Assembly: GCA_029863605.1 (NCBI GenBank)
Contig: JAOTVB010000001.1
Location: 534,187-598,186, forward strand
Direction: 5' to 3'
From: Myxococcales bacterium
GTDB taxonomy: Bacteria > Myxococcota_A > Polyangia > Polyangiales > Houyiibacteriaceae
DNA length: 64,000 bases
Shown here: positions 26,784-34,941 of the stretch, in pieces
How positions within the stretch are numbered: the first letter of the stretch is position 1
How the letters are laid out: the number at the start of each line of letters is the position of its first letter
Program-made: the position numbers and the translations under genes
Notes under the pieces: generated by a model
What the model saw: only the letters and a program-made list of their open reading frames with translations
Told to the model about the DNA's origin: nothing
Database searches by the model: none

Positions 26784-29051
26784 ATGAGAGGCGAGCGAAT
26801 CGTGTTCCTGGGTGCCGCGCTCGCCACTCTTTCGTTGGGCTGCAAGCAGAAGGAGGAGACGGTCGTCGTGTCCCCTGCACCCGCGGTGGAGGCAGCTCCG
26901 GAGTATGCGGGTACCGACACCTGCACGTCCTGTCACGAGAAGGCGCACGAGGACTGGATGGGGTCGCATCACGACCTCGCGATGCAAGTCGCGACGTCCG
27001 ATACCGTGCTCGGCGATTTCGGCGGAACGACGGCGCGCTACTATGGCGAGACCGCAATTTTCGTTCGCGAAGGCGACGCGTTTTTCGTGGAGGTGGTCGA
27101 CGCCGATGGCAAGCCAACTCGCTTTCCGGTGGAGTACGCGTTTGGCATTGCGCCGCTTCAGCAATATCTGGTCGAGACGGAGCCCGGCCGTCTGCAGGCC
27201 TTCCCTTTTGCTTGGGACACTCGCCCAAAGGAGCGCGGCGGGCAGCGTTGGTTCCACCTGCAGCCCGAGGAATACATCGAACCGGGAGATCCGCTTCATT
27301 GGACGGGCCCGAGCTACAACTGGAACCATGCGTGCGCCGATTGTCATTCGACCGCGCTAAAGAAGAACTACGATCGCGCCTCCAAGCGCTATGCGACCGA
27401 GTACCTCGAAGTAAACGTCGGCTGCGAGGCGTGCCACGGGCCTGGGTCGAAGCACATCGAGCTCGCCAAGGCGAAACGACGTGCCAAAACCACCGGGTTT
27501 GATCGTCGCCTCCCGGCGTTCGGGGAGCGCAAATGGGGCTTTGTCGAGGACGCTGACATCGCCGTTCTCGCTACGGGGTCGCCCAGCGACGAGCTCGAAA
27601 CCTGTGCCCCCTGTCACTCGCGTCGCGCCGATCTCGGTGGCGAACATGGCGGCTACCACAATCGCTATCGCCTCGCGGTGCTCGATGAGCATCTCTACTT
27701 CGATGACGGGCAGATCAAAGACGAGGTGTACGTCTACGGATCGTTCTTGCAGAGCAAAATGTACGCGGCGGGCGTCGTTTGTAGCGACTGCCACGAGCCG
27801 CACAGCGCGACCCTCCGCGCCGAGGGGAATGCCCTGTGTACCCGATGCCACAAGGCCGAAGTATTCGATAGCCCTCAGCACTCCTTTCACGAACCTGGAA
27901 CGCCTGGAAGCCTCTGCACCGATTGCCACATGCCCAAGCGCACGTACATGGTGATCGACGATCGCGGAGACCACCGGTTCGAGCTTCCTCGCCCCGGGCT
28001 TTCGGCCAGCGTCGGGGCACCGGATTCGTGTACGGGTTGTCACTCGAAGAAGACCACGGCGTGGGCGGAGCGAGAGATCGCCAAACACTTCGAATCGCGA
28101 TCGGACCATGAGTTTGCGGAGGTGCTGTTCGCGGCACGGCATCAACAACCCGGTGCCGAGGCAGGTTTGGTGGAGCTCGTGGCCGCTGGTTCCGCTCCGG
28201 CGATCGTGCGTGCCACGGCGCTCCTCGAGCTTCGAAACCTGAGCTCGCGTGCTCTGCCGGCGCTCCTGATGCGGGCCTCGAGTGACCCGAGTCCGGTCGT
28301 CCGTCGCTCGGTAGCGACTGCAGCGAGAGACTTGCCCCCCGACCTTCGCCCCGAGGTCGTGGTGACCCTCCTCGATGATCCCGTGCGCACCGTCCGGATC
28401 GAGGCGGTAGCCGCCTTGCTTGGCAGCAACACTCGGGATTGGAAGCCATCCGATCGCAAGGCGTTCGACCAAGCCAAGGCCGAGTATGAGGATGCCCGTG
28501 CGTTCAACGCCGACCGCGGTGAAGGGCTAGTCGACCTCGCATACCTCGCGACCGTCGAGCGCAAACCGAAGCAGGCCGAAGTGATGCTTCGAGAGGCCAT
28601 CGACACCGATCCGACGTTCACCGCGGCGTACGTCAACCTCGCCGATCTCTACCGAAGCCTCGGTCGCGACGACGATGCCGAGACCGTGCTCCGTGAGGCG
28701 AAAAGAAGTGCTGCCGACCAACCCTCGGTCGAGTACGCATTGGGTCTCACCCTCATTCGCCTCGGCCGACATGCGGAAGCGACGAAGCACCTGGCCCGCG
28801 CTCATGAGCTCCGTCCGGAAAGCATTCGGTTCGGCTACGTCTACGCGGTGGCTCAGTTCGATCAAGGCAGGCAAGACGCCGCGCTCCGAACACTCGGCGA
28901 GATACACATGCGCTACCCGGCCAATCTGGAGATCCTAGTCCTGCTCCGAAACTACAATCGCCAGCTCGGCCGCGAGCGGGCCGCAGCGCATTACTCTTCC
29001 AAGCTTCAGGAGTTGGGAGTGACACCAGGACGACCAGACTTCGTACCTTGA
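26784..29051 (+). CDS. Octahaem c-type cytochrome lipoprotein with HEAT-like and TPR repeats
   Basis: 755 residues from ATG 26784 (GTG 26781 also possible). Signal MRGERIVFLGAALATLSLGC, lipidated Cys20. Eight CxxCH sites lie at about residues 47, 184, 214, 274, 333, 352, 378 and 416. The spacing and the CSDCHEPHSATL and CTDCHMP segments resemble cytochrome c554/NrfB-like multihaem proteins. Residues about 430-560 look HEAT-like (GSAPAIVRATALLELRNL, PSPVVRRSVATAARDLP). Residues about 600-750 are TPRs (AYVNLADLYRSLGRDDDAE). Likely a surface or periplasmic electron carrier. Its redox partner is not encoded nearby. Architecture parallels 8471-10636. Confidence 0.88.
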   Translation: MRGERIVFLGAALATLSLGCKQKEETVVVSPAPAVEAAPEYAGTDTCTSCHEKAHEDWMGSHHDLAMQVATSDTVLGDFGGTTARYYGETAIFVREGDAFFVEVVDADGKPTRFPVEYAFGIAPLQQYLVETEPGRLQAFPFAWDTRPKERGGQRWFHLQPEEYIEPGDPLHWTGPSYNWNHACADCHSTALKKNYDRASKRYATEYLEVNVGCEACHGPGSKHIELAKAKRRAKTTGFDRRLPAFGERKWGFVEDADIAVLATGSPSDELETCAPCHSRRADLGGEHGGYHNRYRLAVLDEHLYFDDGQIKDEVYVYGSFLQSKMYAAGVVCSDCHEPHSATLRAEGNALCTRCHKAEVFDSPQHSFHEPGTPGSLCTDCHMPKRTYMVIDDRGDHRFELPRPGLSASVGAPDSCTGCHSKKTTAWAEREIAKHFESRSDHEFAEVLFAARHQQPGAEAGLVELVAAGSAPAIVRATALLELRNLSSRALPALLMRASSDPSPVVRRSVATAARDLPPDLRPEVVVTLLDDPVRTVRIEAVAALLGSNTRDWKPSDRKAFDQAKAEYEDARAFNADRGEGLVDLAYLATVERKPKQAEVMLREAIDTDPTFTAAYVNLADLYRSLGRDDDAETVLREAKRSAADQPSVEYALGLTLIRLGRHAEATKHLARAHELRPESIRFGYVYAVAQFDQGRQDAALRTLGEIHMRYPANLEILVLLRNYNRQLGRERAAAHYSSKLQELGVTPGRPDFVP

Positions 29052-29095
29052 CAGAGCACTAGGCCACGGGTGAGCCTCCAGGGAGGAGGCGATCG

Positions 29096-29425
29096 ATGAC
29101 GAGGGTGATGTCGTGGACGGTAACCGTGCTCGCGTGCCTGGTCATGGCAGCGTGTGAGGCTGGCGTCACTCACCCCGCCGACGCACCGCGCCAAAGCATG
29201 GAGCCTGCAAGCACGTCTTCGATGCCCTCGCCCCGCCCAACGCCGACACGAGCATCACCTGCGACGAAGCCCATCCCAGCCGAGCAGCCGGCGAACTCTC
29301 CCCGTGCTGCACCGCCGCCCTCTGCACCCGCGCCGAGCGTAGGGCCCGGGCCAACCAGCACGCCCCCGGAACGCTCACTTCCGAAAAATCGCAACGCTCG
29401 CTGTGGGCCACCTCTGGTCGCGTGA
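29096..29425 (+). CDS. Small Pro-rich lipoprotein
   Basis: 109 residues. A strong GGGAGGAGG Shine-Dalgarno precedes ATG 29096, and a lipoprotein signal ends LACLVMAAC (Cys20). The rest is low complexity, rich in Pro, Ser, Thr and Ala, with no folded domain evident, ending KNRNARCGPPLVA. It may be a short extended surface lipoprotein or linker protein. It lies 44 bp after the octahaem cytochrome and could be co-transcribed with it. No family recognised. Confidence 0.6.
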   Translation: MTRVMSWTVTVLACLVMAACEAGVTHPADAPRQSMEPASTSSMPSPRPTPTRASPATKPIPAEQPANSPRAAPPPSAPAPSVGPGPTSTPPERSLPKNRNARCGPPLVA

Positions 29426-29443
29426 GCGGGTTTCGGTCCTCCG

Positions 29444-31945
29444 CTAGGCGTCGGTGCCGTCGTCAGCGCCAGTGTCAGCGCCAGGGATGAGGCCTGTTGG
29501 CACACCACGTAGATGCAAGTCCCTCTGCGGGAATGGAATCTCGATCCCGGCCTGCGTCAACGCCTGGTTAATCGCTACAATCAAGTCGCTGGGCACTTCT
29601 AGTACATCTTTGGGGTCCATGAACACGCGCAGCTCGAAGTCGAGCGAGCTCTCACCGAAACCGCGAAAGAGCGCCAACGGCGCCGGGGCTTTGAAGACTC
29701 TTTCATGCGCGTCGGCGACCTTCCTCAGGATGGCGAGGACCTGGGCTGGGTCGGTCCCGTAGGCGATGCCCACTGGGATGATCACGCGTTGTTGTGGGGC
29801 CGACAAGGTCCAGTTGACGACCCGCCCGGAGATCAAATCCCCATTGGGGACGATCACCTCCGCGCCATCGAAAGTGCGAATCCTGCTCGCGCGAATGCCG
29901 ATGTCACTCACGTGGCCGAGAATGTCGCCCATCTGGACCTTATCGCGAAGCCGAATGGGCCGCTCTGTCAATAGAACGAACCCGGACACGACATTGTTGA
30001 CGAGGTTTTGAAGACCGAACCCGATTCCGACCCCGAGAGCGCTCAGAACGATGGTCACTCTGTCGAGCGGAAGGCCTAGAATCGAAATGGCGGCCACGAA
30101 GCCAATCGCGATGATCGCATAGCGAGTGAAGGTGGTGAGCGCGAAAGGCACACCTTGCTTCATGCGCAGGCGAGGAAAGAACTCCTCTTGAAGCACGAAG
30201 CTGACGAAGCGTGCGAGCACCCAGCTCGCCCACAACATGATGAAGAAGGCGAAAAAGTCCCCAAAGGTGACCCCGGTCGTGGCAAAATCAAGTCCGAGGT
30301 CCGCGGCGAGAATGCGGCCAAGCCAGCGTCCAACAGGCCGCCAGACCGACGTCACGTCAGCGAACGTCCACGCAAGCATGGCCGTGGCGAGAAGACGTAT
30401 GATGCGACTCAACGTTTGCGAGGTCACATCCCGGTTCGCGCGGACCATGCGGAAGGCATCCGCTCGACCCGAATACACCGCCGTCGAGACAACGGCTTCG
30501 CCTATTCGCCCAACTGCCATCCAGGCGGTCGCCAAGATCGTTCCGATCACCGTCACAATCGCGGCTTCCGTCGCGAAATAGGTGTAACCAAGCGCGGTCG
30601 CGCCCGCGCCGATCGAGGCGATCAGCAGAGCAAGCCTCGCCCAAAGACTCGTCACAGAGAACCAAAATCCTTGCCGGGTCCGCTTCGGGACGTCGACGTC
30701 GCGCAAGAACCGAATGAGCCAAACGGCGCCGCCGCACGTCAACAGCAATTCGACGAACGACAAGACACGCTCAATGCTAGAGCGGTCGGAGGCCAAGGCC
30801 ACCACGATGTGAAGCGTCCCGAGCAAACCGAGCCCGACGAGCGGCTTGCGGAACGCGGCGGGTACCATCTCCTTGTAGACCACGAACCAGAGCGGGAGCG
30901 CCACCACCCACGTCAAGATGATGATCTCGACCGTCCGGCCAAGATCGAAGACGCGTGCCGAGGCAATGCCCAACAAGAGCGCCGCAGCCCATGGATGCCG
31001 AAGCGCTTCCATTGCTCGGTCCTCCCAGGGGGTGCCGCCAGCCTGTTGCCGTCTGTCGATCCGCGCGGTCAACGCCGCTCGTGCCCGCACGAGGAGCCAT
31101 CCGAGGATGAGCACGAGGAACAGCTGCAGCAACAGGACTCCGCGCTTTGCATGCAGGTAGTCGGCGACGGCCGTCCTGGAGAGGCTAATCTCATAGCCCA
31201 CCCGTTCCGCACCCTTGTCCGAGATGGTGTCAGCTTCCCAAAAAGGGGGATCCTGCCGCTCAAAGACGCTGTCGACCTGCTCACGTTGTGCGATCTTGAC
31301 TTCCTGCCGGGTCGCCAGAACCTTGTCGCGAACATCGAGCGCCCGCGATTGAAGCGCGAGCACCTCGTCTGATCTTTGTTCCAACTCTTTTCTGCCGGAG
31401 CGTAGGCCCTGCAGGATCGAGGCGGTGCGATTTCGCACCGATTCTGGCACGGACGGTCGTCGCGCGCGTCGAAGGGCTTGAGTCCAACGCTCGATGTCCT
31501 GATCGTTCTGAGTCGACAATTTCTCGAGCTCGACGGAATAGACGCTGAGCCGGTCGATCTGGTTGTCGGTTCGCGCGCTCAGCGCCTCGAGCCCAACGGT
31601 GAAGACATTGAGCTCGGAGCTCATCGCTCGGCGGGTGGCAAGTGCCTCGAAACTTTCGCTAACCTCGGCGACCTCGGCTTCGATCGCGTCCAGCTCGCCG
31701 TTCACCTCGGTGACCACATCGATCAGGGAGATCCGTGCTTGAATTTGCGACAGGCGGTCGTCGACCGCGTTGGCCTCAATTGCGAAGTCGGCGAGGGAGA
31801 TCTCTTTTGATTCCTGCGGTTCCTCGGGTGCAGGCGCTTCGGGCTTCGGAGGGGGGGCCTGCGCGCTCAGCGACGGGGCGAAGGTGAGACAAGTGCCATT
31901 CGCAAGCGCGAACGCTGCCAGCCAGAGCCAGCTGCGATTAGACAT
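29444..31945 (-). CDS. MscS/KefA-type mechanosensitive ion channel
   Basis: About 833 residues from ATG 31945, preferred because AGGG lies 9 bases upstream; ATG 31954 and 31972 are alternatives. Signal-like N terminus, then a coiled-coil periplasmic region (about residues 50-230, many Glu/Gln/Arg), about eight further hydrophobic helices, and a typical MscS core: LGVGIGFGLQNLVNNVVSGFVLLTERPIRLRD (pore helix and linker) and VPNGDLISGRVVNWTL in the beta domain. Releases solutes on hypo-osmotic shock. The tail GADTGADDGTDA is low complexity. A structured leader with a terminator lies just upstream. Confidence 0.93.
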   Translation of the reverse strand: MSNRSWLWLAAFALANGTCLTFAPSLSAQAPPPKPEAPAPEEPQESKEISLADFAIEANAVDDRLSQIQARISLIDVVTEVNGELDAIEAEVAEVSESFEALATRRAMSSELNVFTVGLEALSARTDNQIDRLSVYSVELEKLSTQNDQDIERWTQALRRARRPSVPESVRNRTASILQGLRSGRKELEQRSDEVLALQSRALDVRDKVLATRQEVKIAQREQVDSVFERQDPPFWEADTISDKGAERVGYEISLSRTAVADYLHAKRGVLLLQLFLVLILGWLLVRARAALTARIDRRQQAGGTPWEDRAMEALRHPWAAALLLGIASARVFDLGRTVEIIILTWVVALPLWFVVYKEMVPAAFRKPLVGLGLLGTLHIVVALASDRSSIERVLSFVELLLTCGGAVWLIRFLRDVDVPKRTRQGFWFSVTSLWARLALLIASIGAGATALGYTYFATEAAIVTVIGTILATAWMAVGRIGEAVVSTAVYSGRADAFRMVRANRDVTSQTLSRIIRLLATAMLAWTFADVTSVWRPVGRWLGRILAADLGLDFATTGVTFGDFFAFFIMLWASWVLARFVSFVLQEEFFPRLRMKQGVPFALTTFTRYAIIAIGFVAAISILGLPLDRVTIVLSALGVGIGFGLQNLVNNVVSGFVLLTERPIRLRDKVQMGDILGHVSDIGIRASRIRTFDGAEVIVPNGDLISGRVVNWTLSAPQQRVIIPVGIAYGTDPAQVLAILRKVADAHERVFKAPAPLALFRGFGESSLDFELRVFMDPKDVLEVPSDLIVAINQALTQAGIEIPFPQRDLHLRGVPTGLIPGADTGADDGTDA

Positions 31946-32029
31946 CTGAGACATCCCTGCGCCACTTAGCATAGATGGGATGCAAGGTGCGGCATCTCTC
32001 CATTCATCGGGGAGCCCTGATGCTGACCC

Positions 32030-32060
32030 AAAAAAGAAGAGCCGACTCTCTCGAGCCGGC
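32030..32060 (-). terminator. Intrinsic terminator ahead of the MscS-type gene
   Basis: Minus strand: GCCGGCTC, loop GAGA, GAGTCGGC, then TCTTCTTTTTT. The 8-bp stem contains one G.U pair, which would be an A.C mismatch on the plus strand, so the minus strand is the functional one. It lies 58 bases upstream of the first possible MscS start and about 240 bases after the stop of the upstream gene. Confidence 0.7.
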
Positions 32061-32240
32061 CCCCAAAGATAGTCCTGACCGTCGTGCCGTGGGATCTATG
32101 TCGAGTCGAATCCCTACCGTTCTAGTAGGTGGGAACAGATACCGTACGCTTAAGGCACCCCGATGAAGCTAGCCGGGTCCGCACACCACATACGCTGAAG
32201 TTCCCAATTCGACCTAGTCAGGGATTCTCTACTCCTTCCT
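32061..32240 (-). ncRNA. Candidate structured RNA (leader or independent sRNA) in the 326-bp gap
   Basis: This is the only gene-free stretch over 300 bp (31973-32298). Pairings in plus coordinates: 32074-32079 with 32217-32222 (6 bp), 32105-32111 with 32207-32213 (7 bp), 32130-32135 with 32201-32206 (6 bp) and a local hairpin 32113-32117/32125-32129 with a 7-base loop. The 7- and 6-bp helices stack without a gap on one strand, making a three-way junction. A further helix (32143-32148/32189-32194) needs a G.U pair on the minus strand but would be C.A on plus. It ends at the terminator. A 6S-like RNA was considered; resemblance (CCCACCT..GAAC, GCCTTAA) is weak. Confidence 0.4.
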
Positions 32241-32298
32241 CACCTGCACAACAGAGGGACCTCGAGACAAGGTAGAGCCGGGCTTACCGGGGGTCAAC

Positions 32299-34158
32299 TC
32301 ATAGCTTGACCGGGCTCGCCTTGAGCGCTGCCCGCCCTTCTTTCACGTACACCGTGAAGCGAACCGAGGCCGCATTGTGCCGTTTCATGACCTGCTCGCG
32401 AGCGGCATGAAGTTTGCTGACGAACTTGTCGAAGCTGAGGCCGGCCACAGGACCGCCGCACTCCCTCTGTGTGGCGACGAATTCGTCGAAGACCTCGCGG
32501 AAGTGAGCCTCTTCGCTTTGCTCGCCCGGGCCGGACTGCTCGAGCAGCTCTTTCGGAATGTGCGTGACCTGCGTCGACTGCTCCGTATCGCCGAAGCCAT
32601 CGTCGAACTCGTCGAACTCGTCGTGCTCGTCGACGATCGCGCGCGGGCGAGTCGGTGGATCATCGGGCGGAGGCGTCACATCCTTCTCGGCTCTTGCAGC
32701 CGGCGCCTGGCGATGCCGGGGCGTTGGTGCTGGTGGGCGTGACGACTGCGAGCGATCTGGTCTCGACGTCGGAGCGCCGTTGGGCCGCGCAGTCGGAGTA
32801 TCCTTGGGGCGCGCTGTGGTCTTGCCCCCCGCGTTCGGTACTCCGTTTGCCTTCGGACCGTCGCCCGCCCCCGGCTGAGCCTGCGCACCAGGCTTCGTGA
32901 CTACGGTCTTGCCGTCGGCCACTTGATCCGCTTCGTCGACTGAAGTGCGCCGTGCCGTGGGCGCTTCGTTCCCAAACCCGAAGTAGCCCGTGTCCGCGCT
33001 GCCACGCGTGGAGCTCAGCATGTCGTCCAGATCGACGGAGGCGCGTTTGTGGGCGTCCTTCTTGAAGCCTACGCCGGCATACAGCGCAGTGTTGATGTTT
33101 TCCGCGATCTTGCGGTAGTGACGGCGGAGCTCGCCAGCCGGGAGCCCACTGATCTCGTTTTTCGCAAGCGCCGAGCTTGCTTTGCCCAAAATCCTGACTC
33201 CCTTGTCGTGCTCCAAATAGAGCAGCAAAAGCCCCAGGGCGAGGAGCACCAACGGAATTCCGATGATTGCCCACCACGGAAGTGATGCAACATCCTCCGA
33301 GAAGGTGTTGGCGAATAGACCACCGAGCCCGGCGCGGCTTCCGTTCCGTCCGACCATGTAGCCGACCCGCGCGTGCCCTGCGTCGCCTCGCATGGGTGAC
33401 GCGATCGCCCGACTTCGTTCGTCGATCTCCACCGTGCCCTCGGTGTCGGACATGTTGGCAACGACTCCAGCAAGGGCGTTTTTCACTTCGCTGCGTGTGG
33501 GAGCGTTCGCGCCCCCCGTGTGTGCGCCGATCACGTCGTCGCCGAAGAAGAACACTATGGTCGCGTTCGGCAGCTTCTCACCGAGACGCCTGGCTAGGTC
33601 GTCTCCGACAGCCATGCCATGGACGATCGCGCCTACGTAACGCCCGCCGTCGAACACGGGTCGGGCCGCCATCCGGTATACGTCACCGTTGTAGACCCAC
33701 ACGTCATCGCGCATGAACCCCCGAAGAGCATCTCGGACGAGCGGCATCTTGTTGAGCCGCTGCTCGCTCACGTCGTTCTTGTCGAGTGTCGCTACGACCT
33801 CACCCTCCACGTCAACGGCGAAAACCAGGTCTCCTTTGCCCTCTTCGAGCTTCCTGTTGAGTACATTGAGCTTGTTACTCAGTCGCTTGCGCACGCTCGG
33901 ACTCGGCGTGCCACGCGTGCCGCTCGAGTTGCGAAGTGTCTGCCGAACCTCGGGTTCCACTGCGAGCGCTGCGAGGGCGTCGAGGCGGAGTCGAGCATCC
34001 AGTCGCAGCCAGAGCTCGGCTTCGACGCGGTCGCGGCGTAACTGCTCATCCAGCTGAAACTCTACCTCTCGGCTTGCTGCAGACTTGTTGAGAAAGGCGC
34101 CTGCCAATGCAACGCCCAGAGCTACGGCGAGAACCAAGTACCAAAGACGCGACAACAT
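32299..34158 (-). CDS. Cache-like sensor membrane protein with C-terminal conserved domain (MXAN_5187-like)
   Basis: 619 residues. Helix at 5-23, an extracytoplasmic region of about 260 residues with Cache-like features (KGDLVFAVDVEGEVVATLD, VYRMAARPVFDGGRYVGAIVHGMAVGDDLA), a second helix near 293-314 (WWAIIGIPLVLLALGLLLLYL), a HAMP-like stretch, a long disordered Pro/Thr/Arg/Asp linker, and a compact C-terminal helical domain (EEAHFREVFDEFVATQREC to the end). From memory this resembles the myxobacterial MXAN_5187 family. No kinase or methyl-accepting domain is visible. It starts 3 bp after the upstream secreted protein's stop, so the two are an operon. Function unknown. Confidence 0.8.
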   Translation of the reverse strand: MLSRLWYLVLAVALGVALAGAFLNKSAASREVEFQLDEQLRRDRVEAELWLRLDARLRLDALAALAVEPEVRQTLRNSSGTRGTPSPSVRKRLSNKLNVLNRKLEEGKGDLVFAVDVEGEVVATLDKNDVSEQRLNKMPLVRDALRGFMRDDVWVYNGDVYRMAARPVFDGGRYVGAIVHGMAVGDDLARRLGEKLPNATIVFFFGDDVIGAHTGGANAPTRSEVKNALAGVVANMSDTEGTVEIDERSRAIASPMRGDAGHARVGYMVGRNGSRAGLGGLFANTFSEDVASLPWWAIIGIPLVLLALGLLLLYLEHDKGVRILGKASSALAKNEISGLPAGELRRHYRKIAENINTALYAGVGFKKDAHKRASVDLDDMLSSTRGSADTGYFGFGNEAPTARRTSVDEADQVADGKTVVTKPGAQAQPGAGDGPKANGVPNAGGKTTARPKDTPTARPNGAPTSRPDRSQSSRPPAPTPRHRQAPAARAEKDVTPPPDDPPTRPRAIVDEHDEFDEFDDGFGDTEQSTQVTHIPKELLEQSGPGEQSEEAHFREVFDEFVATQRECGGPVAGLSFDKFVSKLHAAREQVMKRHNAASVRFTVYVKEGRAALKASPVKL

Positions 34159-34161
34159 CGG

Positions 34162-34845
34162 TTATTTCCCCCCACTCTTCAGCGTCAGCGCATCGACCCG
34201 GAGTGTCTTGCCGGCGGGCACCGTCACTCGACGGCTCGCGACTTGCTCTGTCCCCTGCAGTATCCTCAACGAGTAGGGTCCGGGGGGCACACCATCGAAG
34301 CGGAATCGCCCACTCGAGGAGACCACGGCGCACGCGACTAGCTCACGAATCGAGTGCAGGTACCCGTCGACGTGACCGTAATAGAGATCACCGAGGCGCC
34401 ATGGACCGCCTGCGGGGACTGGGATCGCCCGCACTGCTCCGGGACCCGATTCGAGCGGTGTGAACCCTGGAAGGCCGTCGACGGAAAGCTCGTGTGTAAA
34501 CGCGTCGCGGTTCTCGACCCGCACCGTCGTCCCTGACCGTGCCGCGATCGTCGATGGATCGAGCGCACCGCCACTGAAGCTGAACGTGCAGCCGATCGGT
34601 GGTCCGGTGAATTTTCCGGTGAGTACCGCCAACAAACTGTCGTTGGTGTCCGCCGCAGGTTGTTCGGGCAGCGCGCCGTTCCACACTTTCCAGTAGTAGT
34701 CCTTGGTCGAGCTCGGCTCCTCTGTCGGCCCACCGGTCGATCGCACCGAGCCCTCGACGGTTTCCGCCGAAACCCCCGAGTAAGCCAGCGATACAGCTGC
34801 TGCGACCGCGGCCGTCAGCATCGTCCAAGTCGTCTTCCCCCGCAT
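34162..34845 (-). CDS. Secreted cupredoxin-like protein with C-terminal carboxypeptidase-regulatory-like domain
   Basis: 227 residues with a cleavable signal (MRGKTTWTMLTAAVAAAVSLAYSGVSA). The central segment IAARSGTTVRVENRDAFTHELSVDGLPGF has the style of cupredoxin-fold periplasmic proteins, with one candidate His; a full type 1 copper set is not clear. The C-terminal part SSSGRFRFDGVPPGPYSLRILQGTE is typical of carboxypeptidase regulatory-like (transthyretin-fold) domains. First gene of a two-gene operon with the Cache-like membrane protein. An inverted repeat (34854-34867) lies just upstream of its start. Confidence 0.75.
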   Translation of the reverse strand: MRGKTTWTMLTAAVAAAVSLAYSGVSAETVEGSVRSTGGPTEEPSSTKDYYWKVWNGALPEQPAADTNDSLLAVLTGKFTGPPIGCTFSFSGGALDPSTIAARSGTTVRVENRDAFTHELSVDGLPGFTPLESGPGAVRAIPVPAGGPWRLGDLYYGHVDGYLHSIRELVACAVVSSSGRFRFDGVPPGPYSLRILQGTEQVASRRVTVPAGKTLRVDALTLKSGGK

Positions 34846-34853
34846 CGGTATGC

Positions 34854-34867
34854 CTGTATTATTACAG
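34854..34867. promoter_or_regulatory. Inverted repeat near the start of the secreted-protein operon
   Basis: CTGTATTATTACAG: 5-bp arms CTGTA/TACAG around TTAT, nine bases before the ATG on the minus strand, in an AT-rich stretch unlike its surroundings. It could be a repressor site or a weak RNA hairpin at the ribosome-binding region. Confidence 0.3.
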
Positions 34868-34941
34868 CTTTACTGAGAGAAAGGTAACGAAATTCACCGA
34901 TGTTTCCGAAACCGACGCCCCCGAGGTGGGGTGGTGCTCGT

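Noticed and set aside
27357-28472. Open frame of 371 codons antisense to the octahaem cytochrome
   Set aside because: Shadow of a gene with eight CxxCH motifs on the other strand.
30155-31372. Open frame of 405 codons antisense to the MscS-type gene
   Set aside because: Low-complexity, charged translation without motifs; the opposite strand is clearly coding.
31975-32166. Small open frame of 63 codons in the gap before the MscS gene
   Set aside because: It crosses the terminator and the paired RNA region, and its composition is not protein-like.
32061-32240. Confident call as 6S, tmRNA, RNase P or SRP RNA
   Set aside because: The conserved cores of tmRNA, RNase P and SRP RNA are missing, and the 6S resemblance is weak and its central bubble does not fit the three-way junction.
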